Source: Flammeovirgaceae bacterium UBA1842 (GTDB lineage Bacteria; Bacteroidota; Bacteroidia; Cytophagales; Cyclobacteriaceae). From it: a stretch of DNA of 64,000 nt. Of this stretch, positions 8,784 to 18,114 are shown piece by piece (position 1 is the first letter of the stretch; every line of letters starts with the position of its first letter). The notes below the pieces were generated by a model. It searched no databases, had not been told where the DNA came from, and was given only the letters and a program-made list of their open reading frames with translations. The stretch lies in assembly GCA_002338655.1 (NCBI GenBank), contig DDIU01000012.1, positions 1-64,000 on the forward strand. The letters run 5' to 3'. A program made the translations under genes and the position numbers.

Positions 8784-11700
8784 TTAGTCTGCTACCTCTT
8801 TGGTAAGCGTTTCTTCAATATTTTTAATAAATCCTTGAGCCAACTCATGATGATTGGCCATTACATTATAAAAATCGTAAACAGAAATGTGGAAGACAAC
8901 AGCATCCCCAAAAGCTTCAATCTCATCACCGTCATCCGATCCTTCTAATTTGAATAGGTTTCCATATACGGCCCCTTTCTTGACGCGTTTGATCTCCTTT
9001 CCATCTTTTTTGATAAATACTTCTCCATCAGCCACCACATAGATTCTCTCTTCCGCCTCAGTTTTAGGGATAGCTAATTTTTCGCTAGGCTTTAGGTTCG
9101 TATTGCTCATTTTATCAACCAAGTCACAAAGGAGCAACCCTTTGATATCCTTAAAGAAGGGAACGGTCTTTAAGTACATGACCATTTCGATACCCATATA
9201 GTACCCATCATAGAGCCCTTCTTCAAGACTGTTTTTCTCAACAGTGTCATTGAGAAGTTTGCGTACTTCAGGTTTAAGCCTTTCACTTATCTGGTTAAAT
9301 GAGTTCTTATCTTTATTAAACATTACCCATGCTGCCACTTCCTGTAAAAAGGCATCGTTATTAAACAATTGAGCAATCAATCCACGGCTTACCCTAAACT
9401 CATCCACAAAGGCAAGTGAATGGATGGTGCAGGCCTTGGTCCACCTATTGACCTGATTGTGATTTTTGTTCAGTAAATAATTGAGCACCTGAACGAGGTT
9501 GTAATTTTCCCTAGGAAAGAATCCTTGCAGCTGAATGATTTTCTCATGGATCGGAATGTCATCGATCAGTGGAAACAGCTTCGGCTTTAGCTCTTGGGAC
9601 ACAAACAAATCACAAAGTTCTATTGCAAAGGCGATTCCTTCTGATGTATTCGACTCAATATTATCCCTAACCAGCTGGACAGACTGTGGGTCATAGAGGA
9701 TGGACATGTACATATATACCGTGTCGTAATTCTCGTCAATTTCCTCTTTAATAGCGTCCCTTAAGTATTTGAAATGATCTAATTTAGGTATTTCACCAAG
9801 CGCAGCAAGGTTCCACAGTACTTTGCTCATTTCATTCTCCATCAAATTGGTAAGAATAGAAACTTGCCTATCTGAAGCTTGGTAGTTGAAATATCGAAAA
9901 GAGAGCAATATCTGCCTAACTATCCGTCTGTCAGGGTGTTCAATTTTATTCCAAAGTAAGTCCACGGTTTTGGGCCCACCAATACGGCCTATTATCTGAA
10001 CTATTTTTAATCGGGCATGATCTGTTTGACCGGATTTGTGGAAAGCAGTCTCTAGTGTGAATAGGGCTGCTTCACCAGCCTCCACTAGGGCCGAGGCTGC
10101 TGCATTACTGAATGTGGGTGAATTCAGCATTTCAACCAATATGCCCCAGGTTTCTGGCCTTTTAACTTTTCTGGAAGTGATTACGGCTTCCATTTTTACT
10201 TTAGGATCAATATCTCTTAAAAGCTCAAGAAGGATAAAGATGTTTTTAGGATTAATAAGCTTGCGCAATAATTTGGCAGCTAATATTCGATCTTGACTTT
10301 TGAAGCTTTTACTTAATCTTCCCAGTTTATCAGCTGGCACCGAAATGATTTCGTTATCTTCAGAGTCTTGTACGGCCCTTTTGGCCAGGCTACTAAACTC
10401 TGAATCCTTTTCGAATTCCAAATCAAGTATTTTTATCTTTTCTTTGGCATAATCTGCAATCTTGCGCGAATCACTTTCCAATAATTTGACAATAGAGGAC
10501 TCAAATAAGGCAGGTTCCATTTTCTCCATTAATTTAAGCCCATAGATCACTTTTTGATCTGTTTTACTATTGATTTCATTTTCAAGGACTTTGTTTACGG
10601 AGTATTCTTTTTCTATTGTGTTTTCTGATTTTTCCTTATTTTTCACAAGGGTGTCTTGCAAAGTGTGTTTGTAATTATTGTGCATTTTCCGTGTGATATA
10701 ATACCATAAAGCCAATACTGGTAGTGTAAAAATGGTGATGTGAATCAAAGAAAACACCTGGACCTTGTTTATTAGGATAATCAAGCCCCCTGCAATAAGT
10801 CCAGCTAATGCAGTTACAACCCCTTCAATTTTAGTTTGCACGTCAAACCGGATGGTACTATCTATTGGAAGAAAGTAGAGTTTAAATGCCGGGCCATCCA
10901 AAGCATCCTTTAATGATGAAATGAACAACTTGCTCATGGCAATGATAATAAAGAAGAAGATGATGGTCTCACTACCGGCAGTATAACCAAATGAATATCC
11001 AATAGGAATGGCAATGGCAGTAAATATCCCCAATAGGATGGGGTTGACAAGTAGCGACACTTTTAGGCCGTATAAGGCAATAATCCGATCCGTGATAAAT
11101 GTTTGAAACAAAAAACTGAAAATAACTACCGTTGCTTCAAATAGACTTAAAAATGTAGGAAGTTCATTCTCATCAAATTTGGATGTGGTAACCGTCAAAA
11201 ATGAATAATCAACGAAGTTGATGCCTACCATGGATATGATCACAAACAAAGCCATTAAAGCGATGTATGGATTTTGTATTATTTTTCCATAGGAGATACT
11301 TTTATTTTCTACTTGGCCTTCGGTTATAAACAGATTGCTTCTTGTGATGTATAAAAACATTAAAAAGTCACCAATAATGGCAAAAAGGCTAATAAAAAGT
11401 AGATTTTGTGTGGAAGTATAGGTTAATATAACGGGTATAGAAAACAATGCTATAATTGAGGCAATCAGTTGTCCCGTATCGATCCCACCTATAATTCGTT
11501 TGGCTTGACGTAAGGTGAACATTTTGGAAAATGATCCCCAAAAAACCAATAGAACTATAAAATTGGCTGGAATTACAAAAGTAAAGGCAAAAAAGTAAAT
11601 AGGGAGTGGGTCTTCCAATAACCGAAATGCGACTTCAATTCCAAGCAGCGTCAAGGTCAATATAAAGAGGGAGGTAAGTCCCAGTGTTTTAAAGGATATC

Positions 11701-11948
11701 CTGTTCTGGAAAAAATTATAAACCGCTGTAAAAATGATGCCCAAAATACCTCCAACCAAGATAGCTAAGGGAAGTTGCTCCTTTACTTGATCAGGATCAA
11801 GGTTGTTCAAAAACAAACTGGCCGCCCCAACATCGAGGGTGGCCAGAAATATACCCATGAAAAATCCCATGCCCAATAATGAGAATGTTTGGGTGGACTC
11901 TTCATCGTTTATATCCAGTACCTTAAGTAAAGTTCTTTTTATTTCCAT
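8784..11948 (-). CDS. ADP/ATP-translocase-like MFS protein with HEAT and cNMP-binding-like domains
   Basis: The ATG at 11948 gives 1054 residues; a TTG directly before it is in frame but unlikely. Residues about 20-420 contain roughly 12 hydrophobic helices with the layout of the nucleotide transporter (Npt/NTT) branch of the major facilitator superfamily. Residues about 450-950 are helical repeats of HEAT type, for example KVKMEAVITSRKVKRPE. Residues about 965-1045 resemble a cyclic-nucleotide-binding domain (YVVADGEVFIKKDGKEI, then GAVYGNLFKL), but I cannot see the usual phosphate-binding GE...RxA loop, so ligand binding is doubtful. Such fusions are known in Bacteroidota without an assigned function. 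It is the first gene of the six-gene minus-strand run, 11 bp before the TIR-like gene. Confidence 0.85.
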   Translation of the reverse strand: MEIKRTLLKVLDINDEESTQTFSLLGMGFFMGIFLATLDVGAASLFLNNLDPDQVKEQLPLAILVGGILGIIFTAVYNFFQNRISFKTLGLTSLFILTLTLLGIEVAFRLLEDPLPIYFFAFTFVIPANFIVLLVFWGSFSKMFTLRQAKRIIGGIDTGQLIASIIALFSIPVILTYTSTQNLLFISLFAIIGDFLMFLYITRSNLFITEGQVENKSISYGKIIQNPYIALMALFVIISMVGINFVDYSFLTVTTSKFDENELPTFLSLFEATVVIFSFLFQTFITDRIIALYGLKVSLLVNPILLGIFTAIAIPIGYSFGYTAGSETIIFFFIIIAMSKLFISSLKDALDGPAFKLYFLPIDSTIRFDVQTKIEGVVTALAGLIAGGLIILINKVQVFSLIHITIFTLPVLALWYYITRKMHNNYKHTLQDTLVKNKEKSENTIEKEYSVNKVLENEINSKTDQKVIYGLKLMEKMEPALFESSIVKLLESDSRKIADYAKEKIKILDLEFEKDSEFSSLAKRAVQDSEDNEIISVPADKLGRLSKSFKSQDRILAAKLLRKLINPKNIFILLELLRDIDPKVKMEAVITSRKVKRPETWGILVEMLNSPTFSNAAASALVEAGEAALFTLETAFHKSGQTDHARLKIVQIIGRIGGPKTVDLLWNKIEHPDRRIVRQILLSFRYFNYQASDRQVSILTNLMENEMSKVLWNLAALGEIPKLDHFKYLRDAIKEEIDENYDTVYMYMSILYDPQSVQLVRDNIESNTSEGIAFAIELCDLFVSQELKPKLFPLIDDIPIHEKIIQLQGFFPRENYNLVQVLNYLLNKNHNQVNRWTKACTIHSLAFVDEFRVSRGLIAQLFNNDAFLQEVAAWVMFNKDKNSFNQISERLKPEVRKLLNDTVEKNSLEEGLYDGYYMGIEMVMYLKTVPFFKDIKGLLLCDLVDKMSNTNLKPSEKLAIPKTEAEERIYVVADGEVFIKKDGKEIKRVKKGAVYGNLFKLEGSDDGDEIEAFGDAVVFHISVYDFYNVMANHHELAQGFIKNIEETLTKEVAD

Positions 11949-12063
11949 CAAGAATTACAATAATCGGGTCAAGATATGTAATAAATCAACAAATTCTAAA
12001 CAATTTCGACATTAAGTGAATGAGTTTTAACACCAAAAAGCATGTTTGTGATGGATAGTGTCA

Positions 12064-12957
12064 TTATCGTATTTTTTCAACCCCAGATTTGAGATGTAAG
12101 TCTCGTTGTGGAAAAGGAATCTCAACCCCGTGTTCTTTAAACTTTTCGAAGATTGAATAATACAGTTGGCTTTTTAGATTGGTTGGTCTGTTGGCATAAT
12201 CGTAAGTCCAAACACGCAGATTGAAATTCAATGAACTTTCACCAAATTCATCAAATAAAACCTCTGGAGCTGGGTTGTCTAGCACCCCTTCATTTTCACT
12301 GGAAACTTCCAATAGTAGTTTTTTAATGAAGGCAGGATCCTCTTTATAAGCTACGCCAACTTGAAACCTAAAAGCTACGCTTCTATCATTATGGCTCCAA
12401 TTGATTACAGTTGAGCTAATGAACTCTGAGTTGGGCACAATTACTATGATATTGTCATTAGTGAGGATCATCGTAGCACGTGCCGATATTTTTTTTACCT
12501 CACCCACAATATTACCCACTTCAATGCGGTCACCCACCTTTATGGGTTGTTCGAATAGTATGATGAGACCTGATATGAAATTATTGGTAATGTTTTGAAG
12601 CCCAAATCCTATACCTACCCCCAAGGCACCGGCCATAATACTCAATGTGCTTAAATCAATGCCGGCCGTTTGTACAACTACCATTAAACCTATTACTAGA
12701 ATGGAATATCTAATGATGGTAGCTATGGAGTGACTGGTGGCTTCGGTTGTTCCATACCGGTTAGAGATATATCTGCCCAAAAATTCACTTAGTTTACGGG
12801 CAAGGTAGATAAGGATAAATACCGAAACTATCAGGAAAAGGATGGTACTTATTGTAATATCGGATTTACCAATGGAAAACAATTTAATGGTAAACAAATG
12901 CCCTACTTTTTCAAAAAAGTCTACTGTATTTTGAACAAAAAGTTTAAATTTTTCCAT
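12064..12957 (-). CDS. mscS: Small-conductance mechanosensitive channel, MscS family
   Basis: The 297-residue inner-membrane protein has three predicted transmembrane helices. The third carries the glycine/alanine-rich pore sequence GALGVGIGFGLQNITNNFISG, followed by the MscS beta domain (PIKVGDRIEVGNIVGEVKKI) and PNSEFISSTVINWS. Length and order match E. coli MscS (286 residues). The channel opens when membrane tension rises and releases solutes during hypo-osmotic shock. It lies 112 bp upstream of the six-gene run on the same strand and is divergent from the PorE-like gene; separate transcription seems likely. Confidence 0.93.
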   Translation of the reverse strand: MEKFKLFVQNTVDFFEKVGHLFTIKLFSIGKSDITISTILFLIVSVFILIYLARKLSEFLGRYISNRYGTTEATSHSIATIIRYSILVIGLMVVVQTAGIDLSTLSIMAGALGVGIGFGLQNITNNFISGLIILFEQPIKVGDRIEVGNIVGEVKKISARATMILTNDNIIVIVPNSEFISSTVINWSHNDRSVAFRFQVGVAYKEDPAFIKKLLLEVSSENEGVLDNPAPEVLFDEFGESSLNFNLRVWTYDYANRPTNLKSQLYYSIFEKFKEHGVEIPFPQRDLHLKSGVEKIR

Positions 12958-13130
12958 TGTAAATTATGAGCTGCGAGGTTAAGATATTAAAAATTAAGGC
13001 ATTATGCTTTAATTTTGATTTCTAATCGGTTATAATTTTTTGTTTAATTATCTTACTTTCGAAGATTCGTGGGTTTAGGGCAATTGAATGATTAGATTTA
13101 TTTGACCCCAAAAGTAAAAACATTATAGAA

Positions 13131-15440
13131 ATGAAAAACGCAGACTACTACAAAGTAATAATTATGTTACTGGCCTTCTTTACTATTACCTCAGTAAAGG
13201 CGCAAGATGTAAGCAAAACAGTATATAATGCAGATAAATACTTCAATATCCGCAACTATGACGAAGCATTGAAGCTCTATCTAGAGGCTATTGATGCAGG
13301 GGTCAATGATGTCATGGTCTATTTCAACACAGGCGTATGCTATGAGAAGGCTTTCGATATAGACGAACAGGTAAAAGCTATTCCATATATTGAAAAGGCA
13401 CTTGAGCTGGATGCAAACAAATTGCCTACTAAAGTTTTGTATGACTTAGCCACAGCTTATCATAAGGATGGTCAGATTGAAAAAGCCATAGCCTATTATG
13501 GGAAATATAAAGGGACTATTAAGAATGATAGGAATGAAATGGAAAAGGTTGACCGATCGCTTGAAATAGCTAACAATGCGCTGTCAATGATCAGTAGCCC
13601 GAGGGACATTTCCATTCACAATTTTGGGTCAGTAATCAATTCTGAATATACGGAGTATAATCCTGTAGTCTCAGCAGATGAAAGCGTGATGGCCTATACC
13701 GCTTTTAGGCCTAACACTGGCAAAACAAGGTCAAGCGAAAAATTTATTGAGGAAATTTATATTTCCTACAATAATTCAGGGGTATGGTCACAGCCCAAAA
13801 AAATTGACATAAGTAGCGATGCTAACATAGGTACTGCTGGGCTATCTGCTGATGGACAAAGAATGTTGATATTCATTGGTGCCCCACAGGGGGGCGGTAA
13901 CCTTTATTCCATAGACAAGTCTGGGGACGACTGGTCTATTCCTGTCACACTGGGTAATAAGATTAATTCTAGGTATTTAGAAAGTACGGCAAGCATAACC
14001 CCTGATGGCAAAACCATGTATTTTGCCAGCAACAGACCAGGTGGATTTGGAGGGTTGGACATTTATAAATCCACAAAGCTGGAATCTGGGGTGTGGGGTG
14101 ATCCTGTAAACCTTGGGCCAACTGTAAACTCAAAATATAATGAAGATGCGCCTTTTATTCACCCTGATCAATGGACACTATTTTTTACCTCAGACGGACA
14201 TAACACCATGGGAGGCAGGGATATTTTTGTTACCAGGTTGTTTAATAATGAATGGACAACGCCAGAAAACATGGGCTATCCCATCAATACTACGGCCAAT
14301 GACAATTACTTTACCTTAACTGCCGATGGTCGTAAAGGGTATTTTTCATCTGATAGAAAAGGAGGGGCAGGGGGACAGGATATCTACACTATTGATATGC
14401 CTGAAGAAGAAGCCAATGTGCCATTGACGATGGTCAAAGGGAAAATAATTGATGGAGAAACCAATCAAGCATTACCCACCAAAATATATATGATTGATAA
14501 CGAATCTGGCAAAAAGCTTGATTTTGTGTACCAACCTGACCCGAAAACAGGTAATTATCTAATAATTCTACCTCCAGCCAAGAATTATGATATGATTATA
14601 GAGTCAGAAGGATTTTTGCCCTACACCTTGAATATCAATGTTCCGGGACAAACCTATTTTTATGAATTATACCAAAAGATCGTGTTAAGGACCATTAAGC
14701 AATTTGATGTGGTGGTAGGACAGTCGGTTGAGGTAAACAATGCATTTTATGATACACATGAAGATGCTGTCACTGATGTGAGGAAAACCCATGAAGCAAC
14801 TTTGATTAAAAATGATAGCATTGACGTGTATGAAATAATGAATGATCTAATAGCTTCTAACGATCAAAAAGGAATAGACTATTTGACCAGTTTGATTTAC
14901 ATGAACAACCCCATTGACGATGTGAGCTTTGAATCAAGTGATGAACTGGAGCAAGCGACCAGGGTATATTACTATGATGAAAGTGATGAGAGTAAGTTTG
15001 AAAAGAAAGTAGTGGATGGAAATACAATTTTTTCCTTGCCAACCATGTTCGTTACAGAGGAGGCATTAAAGCAAAAACAGGCGGTGGCCAAAACCAAAAC
15101 CTATGACCCTGCCTTGTTGAACAAAGTCACCAAACTCTATTTTGATGTGGCCAAGAGTGACCTTAAAACATCCTATTATACCGTTTTAGACGAAGTAATC
15201 ACAACACTATCAAAATATCCTGAGCTTGGGATTCAGATCTCGGGCTATGCTTCATCGGAGGGTAATGAAGAATATAATAAGGAGCTGTCGAACAAACGGG
15301 CTATTGCCGTTCTTGATTACATCAATCAGAAGGGAATAGTAAGAAGGCGTATTGTGGCCAAGGCTTTTGGGGCAACTAAAAATGAAGGGGGCAATAAAGA
15401 CGAGAACAGGAGAGTGGAAGTGAAACTTGTGGAGTTGTAA
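13131..15440 (+). CDS. porE: PorE-like OmpA family protein (TPR, PD40, carboxypeptidase-regulatory, OmpA)
   Basis: The 769-residue product has a signal peptide ending SVKAQ near residue 25. In order it shows TPR repeats (about 30-150), a WD40-like PD40 beta-propeller (about 165-430; phrases such as SPDGKTMYFASNRPGGFGGLDIY and GRKGYFSSDRKGGAGGQDIY), a small carboxypeptidase-regulatory-like domain (about 432-520), and a C-terminal OmpA peptidoglycan-binding domain (about 660-769) ending NRRVEVKL. This is the domain order of PorE, the T9SS subunit thought to tie the trans-envelope complex to peptidoglycan. Bacteroidota also encode paralogues of this design, so the symbol is tentative. It stands alone between mscS and the TetR gene. 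Confidence 0.75.
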   Translation: MKNADYYKVIIMLLAFFTITSVKAQDVSKTVYNADKYFNIRNYDEALKLYLEAIDAGVNDVMVYFNTGVCYEKAFDIDEQVKAIPYIEKALELDANKLPTKVLYDLATAYHKDGQIEKAIAYYGKYKGTIKNDRNEMEKVDRSLEIANNALSMISSPRDISIHNFGSVINSEYTEYNPVVSADESVMAYTAFRPNTGKTRSSEKFIEEIYISYNNSGVWSQPKKIDISSDANIGTAGLSADGQRMLIFIGAPQGGGNLYSIDKSGDDWSIPVTLGNKINSRYLESTASITPDGKTMYFASNRPGGFGGLDIYKSTKLESGVWGDPVNLGPTVNSKYNEDAPFIHPDQWTLFFTSDGHNTMGGRDIFVTRLFNNEWTTPENMGYPINTTANDNYFTLTADGRKGYFSSDRKGGAGGQDIYTIDMPEEEANVPLTMVKGKIIDGETNQALPTKIYMIDNESGKKLDFVYQPDPKTGNYLIILPPAKNYDMIIESEGFLPYTLNINVPGQTYFYELYQKIVLRTIKQFDVVVGQSVEVNNAFYDTHEDAVTDVRKTHEATLIKNDSIDVYEIMNDLIASNDQKGIDYLTSLIYMNNPIDDVSFESSDELEQATRVYYYDESDESKFEKKVVDGNTIFSLPTMFVTEEALKQKQAVAKTKTYDPALLNKVTKLYFDVAKSDLKTSYYTVLDEVITTLSKYPELGIQISGYASSEGNEEYNKELSNKRAIAVLDYINQKGIVRRRIVAKAFGATKNEGGNKDENRRVEVKLVEL

Positions 15441-15521
15441 AAACACAAGCCTAGTAACCATGACCACCTTCACTGACAGGGCATAGCTGACAGAATCCCA
15501 TTTGAATAATTTGAATAGAAT

Positions 15522-15551
15522 TTGTACAAAACAAATGAATTCATATATTTG
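15522..15551 (+). promoter_or_regulatory. Promoter of the TetR gene
   Basis: A TTG at 15522-15524 lies 19 bases before TATATTTG at 15544-15551. This fits the Bacteroidota primary promoter (TTG near -33, TAnnTTTG near -7). Transcription should start around 15555, within the operator dyad. Confidence 0.6.
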
Positions 15552-15553
15552 TA

Positions 15554-15567
15554 AGTGATTACTCACT
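15554..15567. promoter_or_regulatory. TetR-type operator 1
   Basis: AGTGATTACTCACT is a perfect dyad with AGTGA/TCACT arms around four bases. It lies directly after the -7 box and 3 bases before the TetR start codon, as expected for autorepression. A near copy lies before the dehydrogenase gene. Confidence 0.65.
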
Positions 15568-15570
15568 AAT

Positions 15571-16092
15571 ATGACGGTTAAACAGGAAAAGATACTACAG
15601 TCTGCACTGCAATTATTTGCTTTGGAAGGATATCATGCCACATCGACAAGCAAAGTGGCCAAGCAGGCTGGGGTGTCTGAGGGGTTGATATTTAAACATT
15701 ATACAAGTAAAGAAGGACTGCTCAACGCAGTTGTGGAGGAGGGGGAGAAAAGGTTCAAAAACCTCTATGCAGAAATAGTTTTGGAGGATAAACCAAGACA
15801 GGTGATCAAAAAAACACTTGAATTGCCTTTTATAGTACCAGAGGAGGAATATGGCTTTTGGAAACTACAGTTTAAATTAAAATGGGAGCTTAAGGACTAC
15901 AATACGCAAAAGATGCAACCTATGATGTTTGCATTAAGTAATGCTTTTAAAAATTTGGAGTATGATAACCCAGAATTGGAAGCGGAGTTGGTGCTTCATA
16001 TATTAGACGGTGTGGCCAGCGCAATCTTAAAAGACATGGTAACAGATAAGGAAGAATTAAGAAATTTTATATTAACAAAATACAAGCTTTAA
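15571..16092 (+). CDS. TetR/AcrR family transcriptional regulator
   Basis: The 173-residue protein has an N-terminal TetR helix-turn-helix: ILQSALQLFALEGYHATSTSKVAKQAGVSEG, then LIFKHYTSKEGLL at residues about 30-50. The C-terminal ligand domain is short and without recognised ligand residues. The operator dyad beside its promoter and a similar dyad before the next gene indicate that it represses itself and the dehydrogenase that starts 39 bp downstream. The inducer is unknown. Confidence 0.92.
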   Translation: MTVKQEKILQSALQLFALEGYHATSTSKVAKQAGVSEGLIFKHYTSKEGLLNAVVEEGEKRFKNLYAEIVLEDKPRQVIKKTLELPFIVPEEEYGFWKLQFKLKWELKDYNTQKMQPMMFALSNAFKNLEYDNPELEAELVLHILDGVASAILKDMVTDKEELRNFILTKYKL

Positions 16093-16111
16093 AAAATTTA
16101 TAAACAAAAAA

Positions 16112-16125
16112 AGTGATTACTTACT
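16112..16125. promoter_or_regulatory. TetR-type operator 2
   Basis: AGTGATTACTTACT differs from operator 1 at a single base and lies 6 bases before the ATG of the dehydrogenase gene. The spacing and sequence suggest that the same TetR protein binds both sites. Confidence 0.6.
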
Positions 16126-16131
16126 TATATT

Positions 16132-16956
16132 ATGAAAACAACAAAAATAATACTGATAACCGGAGCATCTTCCGGGATAGGAAAGACAACAGCTAAAAGA
16201 CTGATACAGGAAGGACATGTTGTGTACGCTGCGGCTCGGAGATTAGATCAAATGGAGGATTTAAAAGAAATGGGTGCTGTAACTATCGGGATGGACATTA
16301 CTAAGACTGAAGACATTAATAGAGTAGTTGAAACCATAGTAAAGGACTATAAACGAATTGATGTTTTGGTTAATAATGCAGGGTATGCCATATATGGAGC
16401 AGTGGAAGAAACTTCAATGGATGATGCCAGAAGACAATTCGATGTGAATATTTTTGGTTTGGCAGAACTCACTAAAATGGTCATACCAATGATGCGCAAT
16501 AATAATTCTGGGACCATCATTAATATCTCGTCAATGGGAGGGCAAATGTACACACCCCTTGGTTCGTGGTATCATGCTACCAAGTATGCGCTTGAAGGGT
16601 GGTCAGATTGCCTGCGATTGGAGCTCAAACAGTTTGGTATAAATGTGGTAATTGTGGAGCCTGGAGTGATAGCCACAGAATTTGGGGATGTATTGATGGA
16701 CCCAATGATGGAAAGATCGGGCAATGGGCCTTATGCAAAAATTGCGAGGGCGCTAAAGAAAGCCACAACTGATTCTTACAATGAAGGAGGCGGATCATCA
16801 CCAGAGGTAATTGCCAGGGTGATTGCTAAAGCGGTAAATTCCAAAAAACCAAAATCACGTTATGTGGCTGGAAAATTGGCAAAACCAATGATGATGACCA
16901 GAAAATGGCTTGGTACAGGTATATTTGATAAAATCATCATGAGTCAGGTTAAATAA
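16132..16956 (+). CDS. Short-chain dehydrogenase/reductase
   Basis: The 274-residue enzyme shows the classical SDR features: the NAD(P)-binding TGASSGIG at residues 10-17, NNAG at 81-84, a catalytic serine at 133/134, and YHATK with Y147 and K151. An arginine-rich stretch after the second strand (AARRLDQ) favours NADPH. The substrate cannot be read from the sequence. It is the first structural gene after the TetR repressor and is followed after 6 bp by the MBL-fold gene, so the two probably form one TetR-controlled unit. Confidence 0.92.
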   Translation: MKTTKIILITGASSGIGKTTAKRLIQEGHVVYAAARRLDQMEDLKEMGAVTIGMDITKTEDINRVVETIVKDYKRIDVLVNNAGYAIYGAVEETSMDDARRQFDVNIFGLAELTKMVIPMMRNNNSGTIINISSMGGQMYTPLGSWYHATKYALEGWSDCLRLELKQFGINVVIVEPGVIATEFGDVLMDPMMERSGNGPYAKIARALKKATTDSYNEGGGSSPEVIARVIAKAVNSKKPKSRYVAGKLAKPMMMTRKWLGTGIFDKIIMSQVK

Positions 16957-16962
16957 AAATTT

Positions 16963-18114
16963 GTGAGTATCAAATCCTACCTTTTAAAATCCCTAAGAAT
17001 GATATTGTTTTCAGTTCTAAGCTTTGTGGCATTAGTTGTTATTGTGGCTGTCTTATTTATCAACTTAAGTCCTGAATTTGGTGGCAAACCTTCTGACGAA
17101 CAGAAGGAAATATATGCCAGATCAAACCAGTACGAAAAGGGCAAATTTGTAAACAAGACACCCACAAAAATGGATATGTCTTTTGGTGAGACGGTTAAGG
17201 TGGCCTACCAGTTTTTTAAAGGGTCTCCGAACAGGGAACCCAAAAGGAATACAGTACCTGTAGCATCTATTGACTCCTTGAATATTACCAAAAAAGGGGA
17301 TTCCATTACGCGGCTCACGTGGTTTGGTCACTCCGCATTTTTACTGGAGATCGCCTCTAAAAACATACTAATTGACCCAATGTTTGGCCCTTCACCAGCG
17401 CCACATCCCTTGTTGGGTCCTAAGCGATTTACAGATCATCTGCCCATATCTGTTGCAAAATTGCCATTTATTGACGCGGTTATATTTTCACATGATCATT
17501 ATGACCATTTGGACTACGGATCCATTCGAAATTTAAAGGATAAAGTAGGGCAGTATTATGTACCCCTTGGCCTAGCGGCACATTTGATCGCTTGGGGAGT
17601 CGATCCTGATAAAATCCATGAACTGGATTGGTGGGAAGAAATCAAATTTGATGATTTACGGTTGGTCAGTACGCCTGCCAGACATTTTTCTGGAAGAGGG
17701 GTGACGGACAGATTTTCAACTTTATGGTGCAGTTGGGTAATAAAATCCCGGGATAAATCCATCTATTTCAGCGGAGATAGCGGCTATGGGCCACATTTCA
17801 AAGAGATTGGCGAAAAGTATGGGCCTTTTGATTTTGCTATGATGGAGTGCGGTCAGTACGATGAGCGGTGGCATGACATCCATATGATGCCAGAGGAAAC
17901 TGCCCAGGCTGCTGTGGACGTAAAAACAACCATAATGATGCCGATACACTGGGCTTCATTTCGCCTAGCCATGCACAGTTGGACAGACCCGATAGAACGG
18001 GTAACGGCCAAGGCCAAAGAACTTAACATGCCCGTGTCCACTCCAGTTATCGGTGAACCAATTTTCATTGGGGCAGAACATTACCCAAAAAGCGAATGGT
18101 GGAAGGGACTTTAA
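16963..18114 (+). CDS. MBL-fold metallohydrolase, NAPE-PLD/UlaG-like
   Basis: Starting with GTG at 16963 the protein has 383 residues; an ATG at 16999 is an alternative that keeps the N-terminal membrane helix (about residues 13-35). The metal motif HDHYDH lies at residues 177-182, preceded by LTWFGHSAFLLE, and later FSGDSGYGPHF and PIHWASF. This matches the family of N-acylphosphatidylethanolamine phospholipase D-like enzymes, which bind two zinc ions. A membrane anchor with the catalytic domain outside the cytoplasm, acting on a lipid, is plausible but unproven. The 3' end overlaps queA on the opposite strand by 4 bp. Confidence 0.88.
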   Translation: MSIKSYLLKSLRMILFSVLSFVALVVIVAVLFINLSPEFGGKPSDEQKEIYARSNQYEKGKFVNKTPTKMDMSFGETVKVAYQFFKGSPNREPKRNTVPVASIDSLNITKKGDSITRLTWFGHSAFLLEIASKNILIDPMFGPSPAPHPLLGPKRFTDHLPISVAKLPFIDAVIFSHDHYDHLDYGSIRNLKDKVGQYYVPLGLAAHLIAWGVDPDKIHELDWWEEIKFDDLRLVSTPARHFSGRGVTDRFSTLWCSWVIKSRDKSIYFSGDSGYGPHFKEIGEKYGPFDFAMMECGQYDERWHDIHMMPEETAQAAVDVKTTIMMPIHWASFRLAMHSWTDPIERVTAKAKELNMPVSTPVIGEPIFIGAEHYPKSEWWKGL

